Origin: Rosistilla carotiformis | Lineage (GTDB): Bacteria; Planctomycetota; Planctomycetia; Pirellulales; Pirellulaceae | Length of the DNA stretch: 64,000 bases | Direction: 5' to 3' | NCBI RefSeq assembly: GCF_007753095.1 | Contig: NZ_CP036348.1 | Coordinates: 4,526,001-4,590,000, forward strand | In this document: piece by piece, positions 47,201 through 57,086 of the stretch | How the letters are laid out: each line of letters starts with the position of its first letter | Numbering within the stretch: the stretch's first letter is position 1 | Position numbers and translations under genes: made by a program | Notes under the pieces: model-generated | Seen by the model: the letters and a program-made list of their open reading frames with translations, nothing else | What the model was told of the DNA's origin: nothing | Databases searched by the model: none

Positions 47201-48309
47201 ATCAACACCTGTTCGGCGGTCAATGCCGTGTCGATACCATAAGCCGACAACTCACTCCGTTCGTCGTCGGCGCGATCGAGGGTGAAGTTGACGTTGTTAG
47301 AAACCGCAATGGCTTCCAATTCGATACTAAAGACCTCGACATTGGAGATGGGAGACAGAAACGCACCATATTCGGGTGAATCCGCTCCAAACACCGACTC
47401 GGCTACGGCGCGAAGGCCGGTCGATTCCAATGGCCCCGTTCCCCCCAATTCATTAAAAACTTCCGATCCGTCACCACCACTGGGATCGAAGGTGCCCGAG
47501 CGGACGTTCCCGTAAACCACCTTGTCATTCAAGCTGGCGCTGCGGGCGTCGAGGTTGTAATAGAACGCTTCGGGATTGATTGTCTCGGTGGTTTGGTCGG
47601 TGAAAACCGGAATCTCCAACACCTCACCAATTGGCGCTGCCCCGCCTCCGGAAATAACAAGCCCCGACGTATCGACATGGATGTTCGGCGCATCGGCAAA
47701 CTCAAATTCGTCCGCAACAAATCGGATGATGTAATCGAACGGATCCCCCGACCCGACATCCCCATCGGCGTTCCGGGGACTCCGAAGCGCTTCGAACACG
47801 GTTACCGTACCGGCGCCAAAATTCAGACCGTCGGGCCCTTCAATCGCCTCCCGAATGGCAAGTACCGGATTGACCGCCAGACTCGATGCACCAACCAAAG
47901 GGATTGTTGCCGTTCGGCCATTGGAAGAGAGCTGCAAACTGCCACCGATGGCATCGTTTAAGGTCTCGTCGATCGTAAGAATCTGGGTCTCGCTGAGCAC
48001 CGGCCGGTAGGCATGGGCGTTGTCGGCCAAGATATCGGCATAGACGGTAAACGCCCCCATGTGGTTGAAGAAAATCGGTCGCTTGTCGTCGTAAAGCAGC
48101 TCCAGGTCGAATCGATCCCCCACCTCAACGGCGAATTGCCGCGCGTCGTTCAAAATCGATTGACCTTCCTGTGTCACGTCCAGTTTCAGTTCGATCACCG
48201 CGTCGGCATTCAGCAGGCACCGTTCTTCTAGCGGTTCAATCGAGTGCCGACGTCCTATTTTACCTACCGCCTTCCTTCGCTTTGCGCCAGAATCCATCTG
48301 AAACATCAT
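44272..48309 (-). CDS. Giant secreted Calx-beta/dockerin protein with EPLEERCLLN motif
   Basis: A 1345-residue protein. The basic N-terminus contains RRHSIEPLEERCLLNAD, a planctomycete LEPLE-type export motif instead of a classical signal peptide. Residues about 40-390 form a cohesin-like beta region. Four tandem repeats of about 105-115 residues follow (roughly 47120 down to 45780), each with a SSDPSEA-type strand, TPANxxTPQTVTVxGxDD and a final LDDD. A GEVED domain (GEVEDYQVMLVD) comes next, then a dockerin type I pair (DVNNSGEVTAIDVLQILNQL and DTNRDTLLTPIDALRVINYV). It ends DPLEEAFAQWLL, a C-terminal motif common in this class. Probably an extracellular adhesion or matrix protein. Confidence 0.9.
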   Translation of the reverse strand: MMFQMDSGAKRRKAVGKIGRRHSIEPLEERCLLNADAVIELKLDVTQEGQSILNDARQFAVEVGDRFDLELLYDDKRPIFFNHMGAFTVYADILADNAHAYRPVLSETQILTIDETLNDAIGGSLQLSSNGRTATIPLVGASSLAVNPVLAIREAIEGPDGLNFGAGTVTVFEALRSPRNADGDVGSGDPFDYIIRFVADEFEFADAPNIHVDTSGLVISGGGAAPIGEVLEIPVFTDQTTETINPEAFYYNLDARSASLNDKVVYGNVRSGTFDPSGGDGSEVFNELGGTGPLESTGLRAVAESVFGADSPEYGAFLSPISNVEVFSIELEAIAVSNNVNFTLDRADDERSELSAYGIDTALTAEQVLIDLDDDPNVAGDDRFGMAFGTIVDHPSVIVTPVAGLQTREDGSSQTFTIALGALPLADVVIALSSSDTSEGTVSPQQITLTPANATTPRTITVSGVNDLIDDGDAEYSIITAPIVSNDPFYHGIDPDDVVVRNLDDDGTGIRLSKTSGLTTTEDGGTDTFTVVLDSQPTATVTIPLVSSDPNEATLSANSLTFNTANWNTPQTVTVTGRPDRVDDDDAAFTIITHAAISSDAGYSGLAAADVTGINRDVDVAGISLVGTENLVVNESGTQTATFRVALDTVPVSPVTLNLSVSDSSEASLSNSSIVFTPANGTEPISVTVTGLNDDFDDGDVLLTIVTVPSTDDSKYQSIDVPDIAVTNLDDDTAEVLVAAPASPTTSESGGSFEISIVLSTIPFANVVIPITSSDPSEASVSESSITFTPANALTPQTVTVSGVDDTVLDGDTTVTVQLGPSVSNDEAYGGRGNEVVLTNFDDELPPPEIDFGDAPADYPTTLQSNGARHTGSDLFLGSAPTLERDGRPSNDADADDADDGVVFLTDIVVSESFGSTSSLRVNASGAGKLDAWIDFNHDDDWTDPAEQIAVSLTLQAGDNIVPISIPAGADPGRTFGRFRFSSAGGLASFGAADDGEVEDYQVMLVDGDAGAQVGIQTETGETSIHRDEDLIVVTQNERVLFSADHSLLLGVRVDATRGDDTLSYGDLGSATLNVGFNAGDGNDAIVWPDDNQSIDLRTQSQWFSDVESISMIGEGSDAIVLDAAAIAEVTASENRLTLRLDPKDAPSFLGDWKVTRFESEGEEFFHVLTLDGVTLRITGYGDWTNPLQHLDVNNSGEVTAIDVLQILNQLHRKDLMVGLSGLVSAVDLGPDFPGRFYDTNRDTLLTPIDALRVINYVARRTAGSGEFPQDVPPIQVSVSAIVEDATLETESRLQESSVERISDFGSPASRQRIDRTPPPTDSESTQKASTQSDPLEEAFAQWLL

Positions 48310-48853
48310 TGCTTCGCCGCCTTATTGGACATCCACCAACAAACATCCTTCGCTGAACAAAGGCTCAAAATGCTGTTGTCGAGAAACTTGCCTGTGTGAT
48401 TCCCAGTTCCGATTCACAGCCCGCCACGGGAACACCCGATCAGGAGGGCATGAACCGACCGGATAGGTTGCCCTATCTGTTAAAGTCAAACAATTCCCTA
48501 CAACTGTTTGTACCCATTTTTTTTGGAACTTAATCTCAAGACGCAGCAGCGCAACCGAAAACCTTCGGTTCCAACGCGGATGCGTCGAACGTCCTGTCGC
48601 GTGGTTTTAAGGCGGCTTCGAACTGGCAAAGCGTTCCCCAGCTGGGTGCCCAAAATCTCGTCCCCTACCGCGGCCATTCACAAAGCGGTGAGGCCCTAGA
48701 AAAAAATCTTTCCCCAGGCCGCCAGAGCGTTTGTGGTTTCAGATCTGCTGCACACGCGTATAATGGAGATGCCGCGTTACGCGAGTTAATCGCGCACTAC
48801 GGCTACCGTCTGCATGGTTCCACCCCATCGCACCCTCCCCCTCCTGGAATCCG
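48310..48853. other. Divergent intergenic region, giant protein / DUF1592 gene
   Basis: These 544 bases lie between divergent genes. A perfect TATAAT at 48759-48764 is the likely -10 box for the plus-strand cytochrome gene. An eight-T run at 48518-48525 has no good hairpin before it. The short frames are not protein-like. Confidence 0.45.
48759..48764 (+). promoter_or_regulatory. Probable -10 box for the DUF1592 gene
   Basis: TATAAT matches the consensus exactly and lies about 90 bp before the ATG. With a 17-bp spacer the -35 hexamer would be GTTTCA, a weak match. Transcription would start near 48771. Confidence 0.45.
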
Positions 48854-51229
48854 ATGTTTCCTGCACGCCCCGCCATCGCAATCCTGATTACCTGTTGGGC
48901 AGGCCACTGCCTTCGGGCCGAATTACCTCCGACCATCGACACGTTTCTGTCGGCTAACTGCCTCGATTGCCATAATGCCGACACGACCGAAGGCGGACTG
49001 AACCTGCAGTCGTTGCCTGCGGCCGTCGATCGCAGCGACGTGGCGAGTCGCTGGGAACGCATCCTTAGCCGAGTGGAAGCGGGCGAGATGCCTCCGCCCG
49101 AGGATGCCGAAGTCGAAGCGGCGGAAGCTTCTGCGTTTACGAAATCCTTGGGCGATTGGATTCGCCACGAGCAACGGCTGCAATCAAAACAGACCGGTCG
49201 CGTCGCAGCCCGCCAGCTGACGAACCTGCAATTGGAACGATCGCTGCACGATCTGTTGGGAATCGACCTGCCGCTAACGATGGCAATGGCCGACGAACAG
49301 CGCAGCGGAGGTTTCACGAACATTGCCGAAACGCAATCGATCTCGCACTTTCAATTGGAACAGCACCTGCGGATTGTCGACCTCGCGTTGGACGAAGCCT
49401 TTCGTCGCGCGTTGACGCCGCCGGACGAATGGTCCAAACGCATGCCGGCCAAGGAGATCGTTCGAACCAACCCGAAGCGACGGACCCGCGAACCGGAATT
49501 GATCGATGGGCAAGCGGTCACCTGGAGCTCTCGATTGATCTATTACGGTCGACTGCCGGCGACGACTGCGAAACAGGACGGTTGGTATCGGTTCACGCTG
49601 CAGGCATCAGCGCTCAAGACACCCGAAGATCGCACCGGCGTGTGGTGCACGATCCGCAGCGGGCCGGCGGTCAGCAGTGCCCCGTTATTGGCTTGGGTCG
49701 GCGCTTTCGAAGCGACCGACAAACCGAAACAAATCACCGTCGAAGCCTGGCTGAACCGAGGCGAAATGCTGGAGATTCGCCCCGGGGATCTCACCTTGAA
49801 AGGAGCCAACTTTGCCGGTGGGCAAGTGGGGACTGGCGAAGGCGGACCGCAGAATGTGCCGGGCGTGGCGATCGATTGGATCGAAATGGAACGGTTTCAC
49901 CCGCATGCCGACGATGACGAGGTTCGAAAACTGCTGTTTAACGAACATCCCGTCAAATCCCACCGCGATCCCGCCAAAGCGGAAGTGACGCTGGACAACC
50001 CGAAAGAAGATATCGGTCGCCTGTTGGCCTATTTCGCGCGACGTGCTTTCCGTCGCCCCGTCCCCTGGAGCGACGTGGTGCGTTACGTCGATTTGGCGAT
50101 CGAAAAATTGGACGAATCGGGCGATCCAATCGTCGCCTTACGAACCGGCTATCGGGCGCTGCTGTGCTCGCCGCGGTTCCTGTATTTCGAGGAACAACCA
50201 GGCCCGTTGGACGATCACGCGATCGCCGCGCGACTCAGCTACATGTTGCAATCGACGACCCCCGACGAAACCCTGATGAAGCTGGCTGCGGCGGGGAAAC
50301 TGAGGAACCGGCAGGTCCTTTTGCAACAGATCGATCGCCTCTTGGAGGGCCCCGCCGGACAACAATTCGTGCGCGACTTTGCCGATCAATGGCTCGACCT
50401 GCATCTGATCGATTTCACCGAACCGGACCGCCGCCTGTATCCTGGATTTGACGTCATCGTGCAGCAATCGATGCTCGATGAAACGCATCGCTTCCTGGAA
50501 GAGATGTTGCGGGAGGATCTGCCGGTTGGCAACCTGATCGATTCGGAGTTCACGTTTCTGAACAGCCGACTGGCCCACTATTATAAGATCGACGGTGCCA
50601 CCAGCGATAACTTGGAGAAGGTCGCGCTGCAACCGAAGGACCGTCGCGGCGGGCTGCTAACGCATGGATCGATCATGAAAGTGACGGCCAATGGAACGGC
50701 CACCTCCCCCGTGATTCGTGGCGTTTGGATCTCAGAGCGTCTGTTGGGGCAAGAGATTCCGCCACCACCGGAAAGCATTCCGGCGATCGAACCGGACGTG
50801 CGGGGGGCGAAGTCAATTCGAGACCTGTTGGCCAAACATACCTCGGACGCCTCGTGCGCTTCGTGTCATCGCGACATCGACCCACCAGGTTTTGCGTTGG
50901 AAAACTTTGACCCGTCGGGTCGCTGGCGGACCAGTTACGGGAAGCCGCGGGGCAAAAAGAAGTTGCCGCCGATCGACGCCAGCTTTACGATGCCCAACGG
51001 AAAGAAGTTCCAGGATCTACAAAGCTTCCAGGATCTGGTGCTTGAAGATCCGGAACGTTTGGCGGCAAACGTGGTTGATAAACTGGTCGCTTACGGAACC
51101 GGTGGTGAACCGCGTTTTGCCGATCGCGAGGCGGTTGAACAAATTGTCCAACAAACCGCCAGCAGCCAATATGGCTTCCGTTCGCTGATCGAAGCAACCA
51201 TTACCAGCTCCCTGTTTTTAAGCAAATAA
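48854..51229 (+). CDS. DUF1592/PSD-type planctomycete cytochrome protein
   Basis: A 791-residue exported protein with a signal peptide ([20 protein letters not shown] then RA). Soon after comes a c-type haem motif C-L-D-C-H ([20 protein letters not shown]), with GEMPPPED downstream, as in planctomycete cytochrome (PSCyt1) domains. A DUF1587-like segment ([20 protein letters not shown]) and a carbohydrate-binding-like beta part follow, then DUF1595/DUF1592/DUF1588/DUF1585-type modules, including [11 protein letters not shown] and [19 protein letters not shown] second C-A-S-C-H motif occurs in [20 protein letters not shown]. It is followed after 28 bp by a DUF1552 gene. Function is unknown; a periplasmic redox or degradative role is generally assumed. 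Confidence 0.93.
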   Translation: MFPARPAIAILITCWAGHCLRAELPPTIDTFLSANCLDCHNADTTEGGLNLQSLPAAVDRSDVASRWERILSRVEAGEMPPPEDAEVEAAEASAFTKSLGDWIRHEQRLQSKQTGRVAARQLTNLQLERSLHDLLGIDLPLTMAMADEQRSGGFTNIAETQSISHFQLEQHLRIVDLALDEAFRRALTPPDEWSKRMPAKEIVRTNPKRRTREPELIDGQAVTWSSRLIYYGRLPATTAKQDGWYRFTLQASALKTPEDRTGVWCTIRSGPAVSSAPLLAWVGAFEATDKPKQITVEAWLNRGEMLEIRPGDLTLKGANFAGGQVGTGEGGPQNVPGVAIDWIEMERFHPHADDDEVRKLLFNEHPVKSHRDPAKAEVTLDNPKEDIGRLLAYFARRAFRRPVPWSDVVRYVDLAIEKLDESGDPIVALRTGYRALLCSPRFLYFEEQPGPLDDHAIAARLSYMLQSTTPDETLMKLAAAGKLRNRQVLLQQIDRLLEGPAGQQFVRDFADQWLDLHLIDFTEPDRRLYPGFDVIVQQSMLDETHRFLEEMLREDLPVGNLIDSEFTFLNSRLAHYYKIDGATSDNLEKVALQPKDRRGGLLTHGSIMKVTANGTATSPVIRGVWISERLLGQEIPPPPESIPAIEPDVRGAKSIRDLLAKHTSDASCASCHRDIDPPGFALENFDPSGRWRTSYGKPRGKKKLPPIDASFTMPNGKKFQDLQSFQDLVLEDPERLAANVVDKLVAYGTGGEPRFADREAVEQIVQQTASSQYGFRSLIEATITSSLFLSK

Positions 51230-51257
51230 CCGCTCACTGACCCCAAGGCCGATAACG

Positions 51258-52559
51258 ATGTTTCGTTCGATTGAATTTAATTTTCGCAAACGCCTCCCGC
51301 GTCGAACGATGTTGCGTGGCACCGGCGTCTCCTTGGCGATCCCGCACCTGTCGGCGATGCACGCCGCCTTTGCCGATCCCAAGACAAACCAAGGTCCTCC
51401 GAAACGATTCGTCGCGATGACGCTGGGACTTGGCCTGCATGGCCCCAATCTCAATCCCAGCGAAGCGGGGAAGGACTTCAAACCGAGTCGCTACCTGCAA
51501 GCGATCGATGACCTTCGTTCATCCTACACCGTGATTTCGGGCAGCTCGCATCCCGGAGTCGGCGGCGGGCACAAAGCCGAAGCGAGCATCTTGACGGCGC
51601 GGAATGTGGGAGCCAGCGGTGGCGGGCGGAACACGATCTCGTTGGACCAGTACCTGGCAAAACACCTCGGGGGCGAAACGCGGTTCCCCTCATTGGTGCT
51701 CAGCAGCAGCGGCAGCAACAGCCCGTCCTACACCGAAAACGGGGCGATGATCCCGGCTCAGGATCGCCCTTCGCGACTGTTCGATCAATTGTTCGTCGAC
51801 GATTCACCGGCAGCTCGAGACCAACAAGCCCAACGCGTCCGCGAGGGCCGCAGCATCATGGACCTGGTTTCCAGCGATGCCAAACGACTTTCCAAATCGG
51901 TAGGTTCCGCCGACCGTGACCGCCTGGACGCTTATTACACAAGCGTTCGCGATCTCGAACTTCGGATGGCGGCGTCCGAAGAATGGGCGCTAAAGCCGAA
52001 ACCGAAGGTCGATGCGAAACGCCCGGTCGACATCGGCAACGGGAACGATTTCGTCGGTCGGCAACGCCTGATGAGCGACATGATCCGATTGGCCCTGGAA
52101 ACCGATTCGACCCGCTACATCGTCTACCACTTGGGTGGCAGCGGTGGCGTGGTTCCGTTGCCAGGCGTCGAAGAGGGATACCACTCGCTCAGCCACCACG
52201 GACGGGACGAAGAGAAGCTGGAGCAATTGGCCGTGGTGGAAACAGCGATCATCGCCGCCTGGGGCGACTTTTTGCGTTCGCTGGGCCAAACCGATGAACA
52301 GGGGCATTCGCTGCTGGACCAAACGTCGGTATTGCTAACCAGCAACCTGGGGAACGCATCGAACCACAGCAATCAGAACATGCCTGTCCTGTTGGCTGGC
52401 GGAGGCTTCCGTCACGGACAACACTTGGCCTTCGATGATAAAAACAACTACCCGTTGCCCAATCTTTATGTCAGCCTGTTGCAAGACCAAGGGCTGCCGG
52501 TCGATCAATTCGCCAGCGGCACCACGACGATGCGAGGCCTGGAATTCAAGAATACCTAA
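51258..52559 (+). CDS. DUF1552 protein, Tat-type leader
   Basis: A 433-residue protein that always pairs with the DUF1592-type cytochrome gene. The N-terminus [20 protein letters not shown] resembles a twin-arginine signal. The body contains [17 protein letters not shown] and [20 protein letters not shown], and later [13 protein letters not shown] and SHHGRDEEK, typical of DUF1552, which is distantly related to sulfatase-like alkaline-phosphatase folds. AAGG precedes the ATG by eight bases. It is probably exported folded, with a cofactor or metal. The substrate is not known. Confidence 0.92.
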   Translation: MFRSIEFNFRKRLPRRTMLRGTGVSLAIPHLSAMHAAFADPKTNQGPPKRFVAMTLGLGLHGPNLNPSEAGKDFKPSRYLQAIDDLRSSYTVISGSSHPGVGGGHKAEASILTARNVGASGGGRNTISLDQYLAKHLGGETRFPSLVLSSSGSNSPSYTENGAMIPAQDRPSRLFDQLFVDDSPAARDQQAQRVREGRSIMDLVSSDAKRLSKSVGSADRDRLDAYYTSVRDLELRMAASEEWALKPKPKVDAKRPVDIGNGNDFVGRQRLMSDMIRLALETDSTRYIVYHLGGSGGVVPLPGVEEGYHSLSHHGRDEEKLEQLAVVETAIIAAWGDFLRSLGQTDEQGHSLLDQTSVLLTSNLGNASNHSNQNMPVLLAGGGFRHGQHLAFDDKNNYPLPNLYVSLLQDQGLPVDQFASGTTTMRGLEFKNT

Positions 52560-52679
52560 ACTGCCCTCCTTCCTCGACAAGGCCTCCGTTGCGTAAACAA
52601 TGGGGTCCAATTCCAGTTGCTCGGTTGACATTTCCCGAGCGAAACCCTAGATTCCGAAAGCTCTTTAGAAGCCCACTTG

Positions 52680-55600
52680 ATGGATTGGTTTCCAATCCCT
52701 TCGGTTGATGCAACTCCCCGTGGCGAAGGGCCCCGCCACACGCCCCATATGAGCCTCCAAGGCATGACTGTTGAAATTGAAGCCATCGCACGCGAAACCG
52801 GGTGCGATGCCGCAAGTTTGAAGATTGCTCTCCCTCTCATTCGCCAAGGCTATTTGCCGCCATTCCTGGCTCGCTATCGCCGGGATGAATTGAGCGGAAT
52901 TTCCGAATCAGCGCTGTGGTTATTGCACGGTGCGGTTTCGCGCGAACAATCGATCGAGGATCGCCGCAGCGAATTGCTGCAATTGGCGGAGCGTTCAACC
53001 TGCGTCGATACTGCGTTGGACAAAGCGATCCGGATGGCCAATTCAGGCCGTCACTTCGATCGTTTGACCCGCCTGATTCGCAATCGCAACAGCGTCTTGG
53101 ACGATGCCTCACGTCTGGCGATCCGTTTGCTGAATCCACAGGAAAACGATTCGGCCGACCTGCAAGCGATCGCCACCGAAGTCCTTGGTAGCGAAGACAA
53201 CAAAGCCACCGCTGCCGTTGGACGCTTGGACGAAGCGCTGCATCGCGAACTGCCCAACAATCAAGAATTGATTGGCGTCGCCACCAGCTGGTTGTTGCGC
53301 AACGCCAAGATCAAGATCGGCAAAGTCTTCGATCCTCACGGCGAATCGGATGATCCAACGCCTGATTCGGGCGATGCAAAACCGAGCCAACCGGGAACCG
53401 CCGGCGCCGAACCGACCGCCACCGAGCCAGCGGCCGAAACGACCGCACCGAGTGAACCGGTTGCCGAAGCCGCCCCCAGCGAAGCACCGGCTCCCACAGA
53501 CGTCGACGCCGTAACCGCCGAAGCGTCCGATCAAGCTGCCGCGCCAGCGACCGAACCGGTGATCGACGCCGCGGCTGAAACCGCGAAAGCGGAAGTCGCC
53601 GAGAACGCTGCGGAAACGGAAGCCGCGGACGATTCGTCCACCGAATCTCCTGAAGCAAGCGAAACGCCGGCCGAGACGACCGACGAGACGCCCGCGTTGG
53701 AAACCTGGTCGAAGGACGCTCCGCCCAAGAAAAAGAAGGGCTCCAAGGGCGAATCGAAGGTCAAGCAACAAGAAGCTGCCAAACGGACCAAGAAAAAGGT
53801 CTCTCCACGTCAACGCCGCCGTCGTTGGCTGGTGGGAGTCTTGGAGGGCTTGGCGAATAAAAAGTTTGCCCCCAACAAATTGTCGGCCTTCCAAATCCTG
53901 ATGCTCGCTCGCGGTTTGCGTTCGAGCGTTGTCGAAGCGTCGTTCGATTACAATCGTGGCGAACTGATGCAACAACTGCAGAAAGCCGCTGCCCGGTTGA
54001 ACCCACACATCTCGGATCGCTTGTCCGCGGCAGTGACCGATGTCGAAGCGGCATTGTGTGCTGCCGCCGAAGAAGCCTTCTGGGATCGCCAGCTCGATTA
54101 CGCCGCAGAACGTTTGGTCGATGTGATCGCCGACAGCTTCCGCGAACTGGTTCTCCGCGAACCCACCTCCGCCCGAGGCTTGATCGCGATCGACGCGGTC
54201 GGTCCACGAACGGCCGCCCTGGCGGTGTTGGATGGTAACGGCAAACTGCTGCACACCGAAGACGTACCCTGCCAGCTGTCGAAGACCATGCGGGAACAGA
54301 TGGTGACCAAGCTGGGCGAGCTGTGCCATCAATTCCATGTCGACAAGATCGTAATCAGCAACGGCCCCGCGCGGCGCAACTGCTTGATCGCGTTGACTGA
54401 ACTGCTGAAGCAAACCCAAACGGGCAGCTTGCACTGGACGCTCGCCGACCGCTCGGGAGCCGACCTGTTCGCTTCGGCTGACGCCATCGACCCGGTGATC
54501 CGACAAACGCCGCGACGCTTCCGCGCCGCCGCATGGATCGGAATGCAGTTGTTGGATCCGATTTCGGCCTACACCAAAATCGACTACCCACGCCTGCGTT
54601 TGGCTTCGTACCAACGCGAACTCGACGAAAACTCGCTGGCCAAGTCGCTGTTGAACGTGATGACCAGCGGAATCGCAGCCAAGGGAGCCGACCTGAATGG
54701 CGACGACATCGGCTGGCTGACTCAATTGCCTGGCGTCACGCGTGACTTTGCCAAGTCCATCGACAGCCGCCGTCGTGAAGAGCTGTTCACATCGCGCGAC
54801 CAATTGACCGAACTGGGCGAACTGTCCGAAACCGACCGCCGCCAAATGGTTCCGTTCCTCCGCGTCTTTGGCGGATCGCAAGCACTCGACGCCACACTGA
54901 TCCATCCCGACGACTACCCGTTGGCGGAGAAACTGTGCAAAGCGGTCGACATTCCGATGCCCGATTCGGCACCTCCTGGCTACGTTGCCCCGAACTACGA
55001 AGTTGTGGAAGTCGCTGAACCCGCGAGCGAAGAATCCGCCCCTGTCGTCGTTATCGGCGACGGCGCAACCACCGAAGAAGCTGCCGATTTCGCGTTGCCC
55101 GAATCGACAACCGAAGGGGAAGCCGCAACCGACGGTGAATCGACACCTGCATCGGAAGAAGCTGCGGCCGAACCAGCCGCTGAATCGGCGGAGACGGTGA
55201 CCGACGAACAACCAGCGGCCGAAGCGACCCCGGAACCCGAAGCGGTTGCCGAGGAAAGCCCCGCCGAACCGGCGGAAGCCAGCGAAGAAGCTGCCTCCGG
55301 CGAGAGCGAAGCGACCGACGAAGCAAGCCCTGCGGAAATCGAAGGCTTCAGCGAACCCAAAGCCGCCGCGACACCGACGGCACCCGCTCCCGAAGCGTTG
55401 CCGATGCCCAAGCATCCACTGCCCGAACGTTCGGCAGTCGACAAGGTGATCAAGGAATGGCAGGTGGGTCGTCACCGCGTCAACCAAATCGTGCACTGGT
55501 TGTGCGAACCCTTCTCGGTACCCAAGGTCGACCTGGCACCGGTCGCTTTGATGCCGCTGATTCCAAAATTGGACAACCTCAAACCGGGCGACTTGGTTTC

Positions 55601-56459
55601 GGGCGTTGTCGTTGGCGTCGCGAAATTTGGCGTCTTCGTAGAACTTGGCCCCGATTGCAGCGGACTGATCCATGTCAGCCGCATGTCGAAAGGCTTTGTC
55701 GAAGACCCTCATGAAGTCGTTCAAGTGGGCGATGTCATCAACGCCTACGTGACAGCGATCGAATCGGGACGCCGACGCGTTGCCCTTTCCGTGATGTCTC
55801 CCGCCGAAGAGCAAGCGGCATCGGAAGCCCGTGCCCGACGCGATGGTGAACGCGGACAACACGATCGCGGTGGCCGAGGCCAGCAACGCGGTGGTGATGC
55901 ACGGCCAGCGGGCAACCGTGGCGGACAAGATCGATCGGCCGGGAACGGACCTTCGCAAGGCAACCGTGGTGGCCAAGGTGGTCGCGGCGGCCAGGGCGAA
56001 CGATCCAATCAAGCCGGACGAGGCGGACCACGTCGCGACGGCGGAGGCCGAGGCGGACGTGATGGCGGTGGCCGCGGAGGGCGTGACGATCGCGGACGCG
56101 GTCGTGGCGGTCGCGACCCGCAACCACGCACCTTCACCGTCACGAGCTCCAAAGAGCCCGAGAAGAAAATCTCCGATTCGATGAAGGCGGGGGAAGAACC
56201 GCTGCGATCGTTTGGTGCGTTGATGCAGTTCTATCAAGAAAAGACGGAACCTGTAAAACCTGAGGTTACGGCTAAGCCGGCTCCTGAGAAGGAAGCCAAC
56301 GCACCGCAGCCTGAAGCAGCGACCCAAGAAAGCGAACCCGCCAAGCCGCAAGAGACTGCGGAAGCGCCTAGCGTTGAACTGCCACGTGCCGAAATCGCGA
56401 ATCAAGATTCCGACGCGGACACCACGGCAAATGCCGATGCGAACAAGGGGAACGGATGA
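52680..56459 (+). CDS. Tex-like S1 RNA-binding protein with acidic inserts and RGG tail
   Basis: A 1259-residue protein. The core follows the Tex transcription-accessory layout: an N-terminal helical domain (IARETGCDAASLKIALPLIR, then PPFLARYRRDE), a YqgF-like domain (GLIAIDAVGPRTAALAVLDG), a helix-hairpin-helix region (NGDDIGWLTQLPGVTRDFAKSI) and an S1 domain (LVSGVVVGVAKFGVFVELG). Tex proteins are normally about 770 residues. Here two Ala/Pro/Glu-rich acidic segments (about 53334-53700 and 55006-55400) are added, a Lys-rich patch (53720-53805), and an RGG/GGR-rich tail (about 55840-56130) after S1. The start is uncertain: ATG 52680, 52749 or 52764, with the last two closer to the family N-terminus. 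The stop overlaps the next gene by 4 bp. Confidence 0.87.
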   Translation: MDWFPIPSVDATPRGEGPRHTPHMSLQGMTVEIEAIARETGCDAASLKIALPLIRQGYLPPFLARYRRDELSGISESALWLLHGAVSREQSIEDRRSELLQLAERSTCVDTALDKAIRMANSGRHFDRLTRLIRNRNSVLDDASRLAIRLLNPQENDSADLQAIATEVLGSEDNKATAAVGRLDEALHRELPNNQELIGVATSWLLRNAKIKIGKVFDPHGESDDPTPDSGDAKPSQPGTAGAEPTATEPAAETTAPSEPVAEAAPSEAPAPTDVDAVTAEASDQAAAPATEPVIDAAAETAKAEVAENAAETEAADDSSTESPEASETPAETTDETPALETWSKDAPPKKKKGSKGESKVKQQEAAKRTKKKVSPRQRRRRWLVGVLEGLANKKFAPNKLSAFQILMLARGLRSSVVEASFDYNRGELMQQLQKAAARLNPHISDRLSAAVTDVEAALCAAAEEAFWDRQLDYAAERLVDVIADSFRELVLREPTSARGLIAIDAVGPRTAALAVLDGNGKLLHTEDVPCQLSKTMREQMVTKLGELCHQFHVDKIVISNGPARRNCLIALTELLKQTQTGSLHWTLADRSGADLFASADAIDPVIRQTPRRFRAAAWIGMQLLDPISAYTKIDYPRLRLASYQRELDENSLAKSLLNVMTSGIAAKGADLNGDDIGWLTQLPGVTRDFAKSIDSRRREELFTSRDQLTELGELSETDRRQMVPFLRVFGGSQALDATLIHPDDYPLAEKLCKAVDIPMPDSAPPGYVAPNYEVVEVAEPASEESAPVVVIGDGATTEEAADFALPESTTEGEAATDGESTPASEEAAAEPAAESAETVTDEQPAAEATPEPEAVAEESPAEPAEASEEAASGESEATDEASPAEIEGFSEPKAAATPTAPAPEALPMPKHPLPERSAVDKVIKEWQVGRHRVNQIVHWLCEPFSVPKVDLAPVALMPLIPKLDNLKPGDLVSGVVVGVAKFGVFVELGPDCSGLIHVSRMSKGFVEDPHEVVQVGDVINAYVTAIESGRRRVALSVMSPAEEQAASEARARRDGERGQHDRGGRGQQRGGDARPAGNRGGQDRSAGNGPSQGNRGGQGGRGGQGERSNQAGRGGPRRDGGGRGGRDGGGRGGRDDRGRGRGGRDPQPRTFTVTSSKEPEKKISDSMKAGEEPLRSFGALMQFYQEKTEPVKPEVTAKPAPEKEANAPQPEAATQESEPAKPQETAEAPSVELPRAEIANQDSDADTTANADANKGNG

Positions 56460-56947
56460 GTAGCGACGATTTCTCGAATCGTCTGGACGCCGCCATTCAA
56501 CGCGGTAGGCAGCGCGGCTTGCAAGAACAAGCCGCTGCCAAGCAGGAAGCGATGAGCGAAGAGGAACTGCGTCGTCTGCACAGTTCCTACCGGCTGGCAC
56601 TTTCGGATCGCATCGAAAAAGCGGTTGCGCAACTGGCCAGCCACTTTCCCGGCTTCCAAACCGAAACGCTTTTCGGCGAGAAGGGTTGGGGGGCCGCATG
56701 CGGTCGCGATGACCTGAGCATGGACCGGGGACGACGCACCAACCGCTTCAGCCGGCTGGAGATGACAATCCGCCCCCTGAACGAATACATGGTTCTGGAA
56801 CTGAAGGGGAAGGGGACCGTTTCGAACAAAGAGGTCTTCAACCGCAGCCACTTCACGGAACTGGCCGAAGCGGATCTCAGCGAATTCGAACGCTTGATCG
56901 ATGCCTGGGTGGTGGAATACGCCGAACGGTTCGCGACCCGCAACTAA
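56456..56947 (+). CDS. Small conserved protein coupled to the Tex-like gene
   Basis: A 163-residue soluble protein with no signal peptide. It begins MSSDDFSNRLDAAIQRGRQR and has a charged helical first third, then a beta-rich part (GRRTNRFSRLEMTIRPLNEY then MVLELKGKGTVSNKEVFNR) and a closing helix (FERLIDAWVVEYAERFATRN). I do not recognise a named family. Its ATG overlaps the stop of the Tex-like gene (ATGA), with AAGGGGAAC upstream, so the two are cotranslated and may act together in RNA or stress-related processes; that link is inference from position only. Confidence 0.85.
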   Translation: MSSDDFSNRLDAAIQRGRQRGLQEQAAAKQEAMSEEELRRLHSSYRLALSDRIEKAVAQLASHFPGFQTETLFGEKGWGAACGRDDLSMDRGRRTNRFSRLEMTIRPLNEYMVLELKGKGTVSNKEVFNRSHFTELAEADLSEFERLIDAWVVEYAERFATRN

Positions 56948-57086
56948 CGTCTCCGCCCAATGAAACTGGCAGCCCGGCGAAACGCTCGCGACTGTGCTTT
57001 GTAGCCGTCGCGATGCCCTTGCAAGACCAGGAGGAGACAGGGAACGAACTGCCGTTGCCTCATCCAGGCCTTCGCTTCATCGATTC

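Noticed and set aside
48518-48525. An intrinsic terminator at the eight-T run
   Set aside because: No stable GC hairpin precedes the T run on the plus strand, and no plus-strand gene ends before it.
53109-56699. A 1196-codon open frame on the minus strand, opposite the Tex-like gene
   Set aside because: It is antisense to a clear protein gene and its composition (Arg/Phe/Gly/Val-rich) mirrors the codon bias of the real gene. It has no domain, and its length follows from the lack of stop codons in GC-rich repeats.
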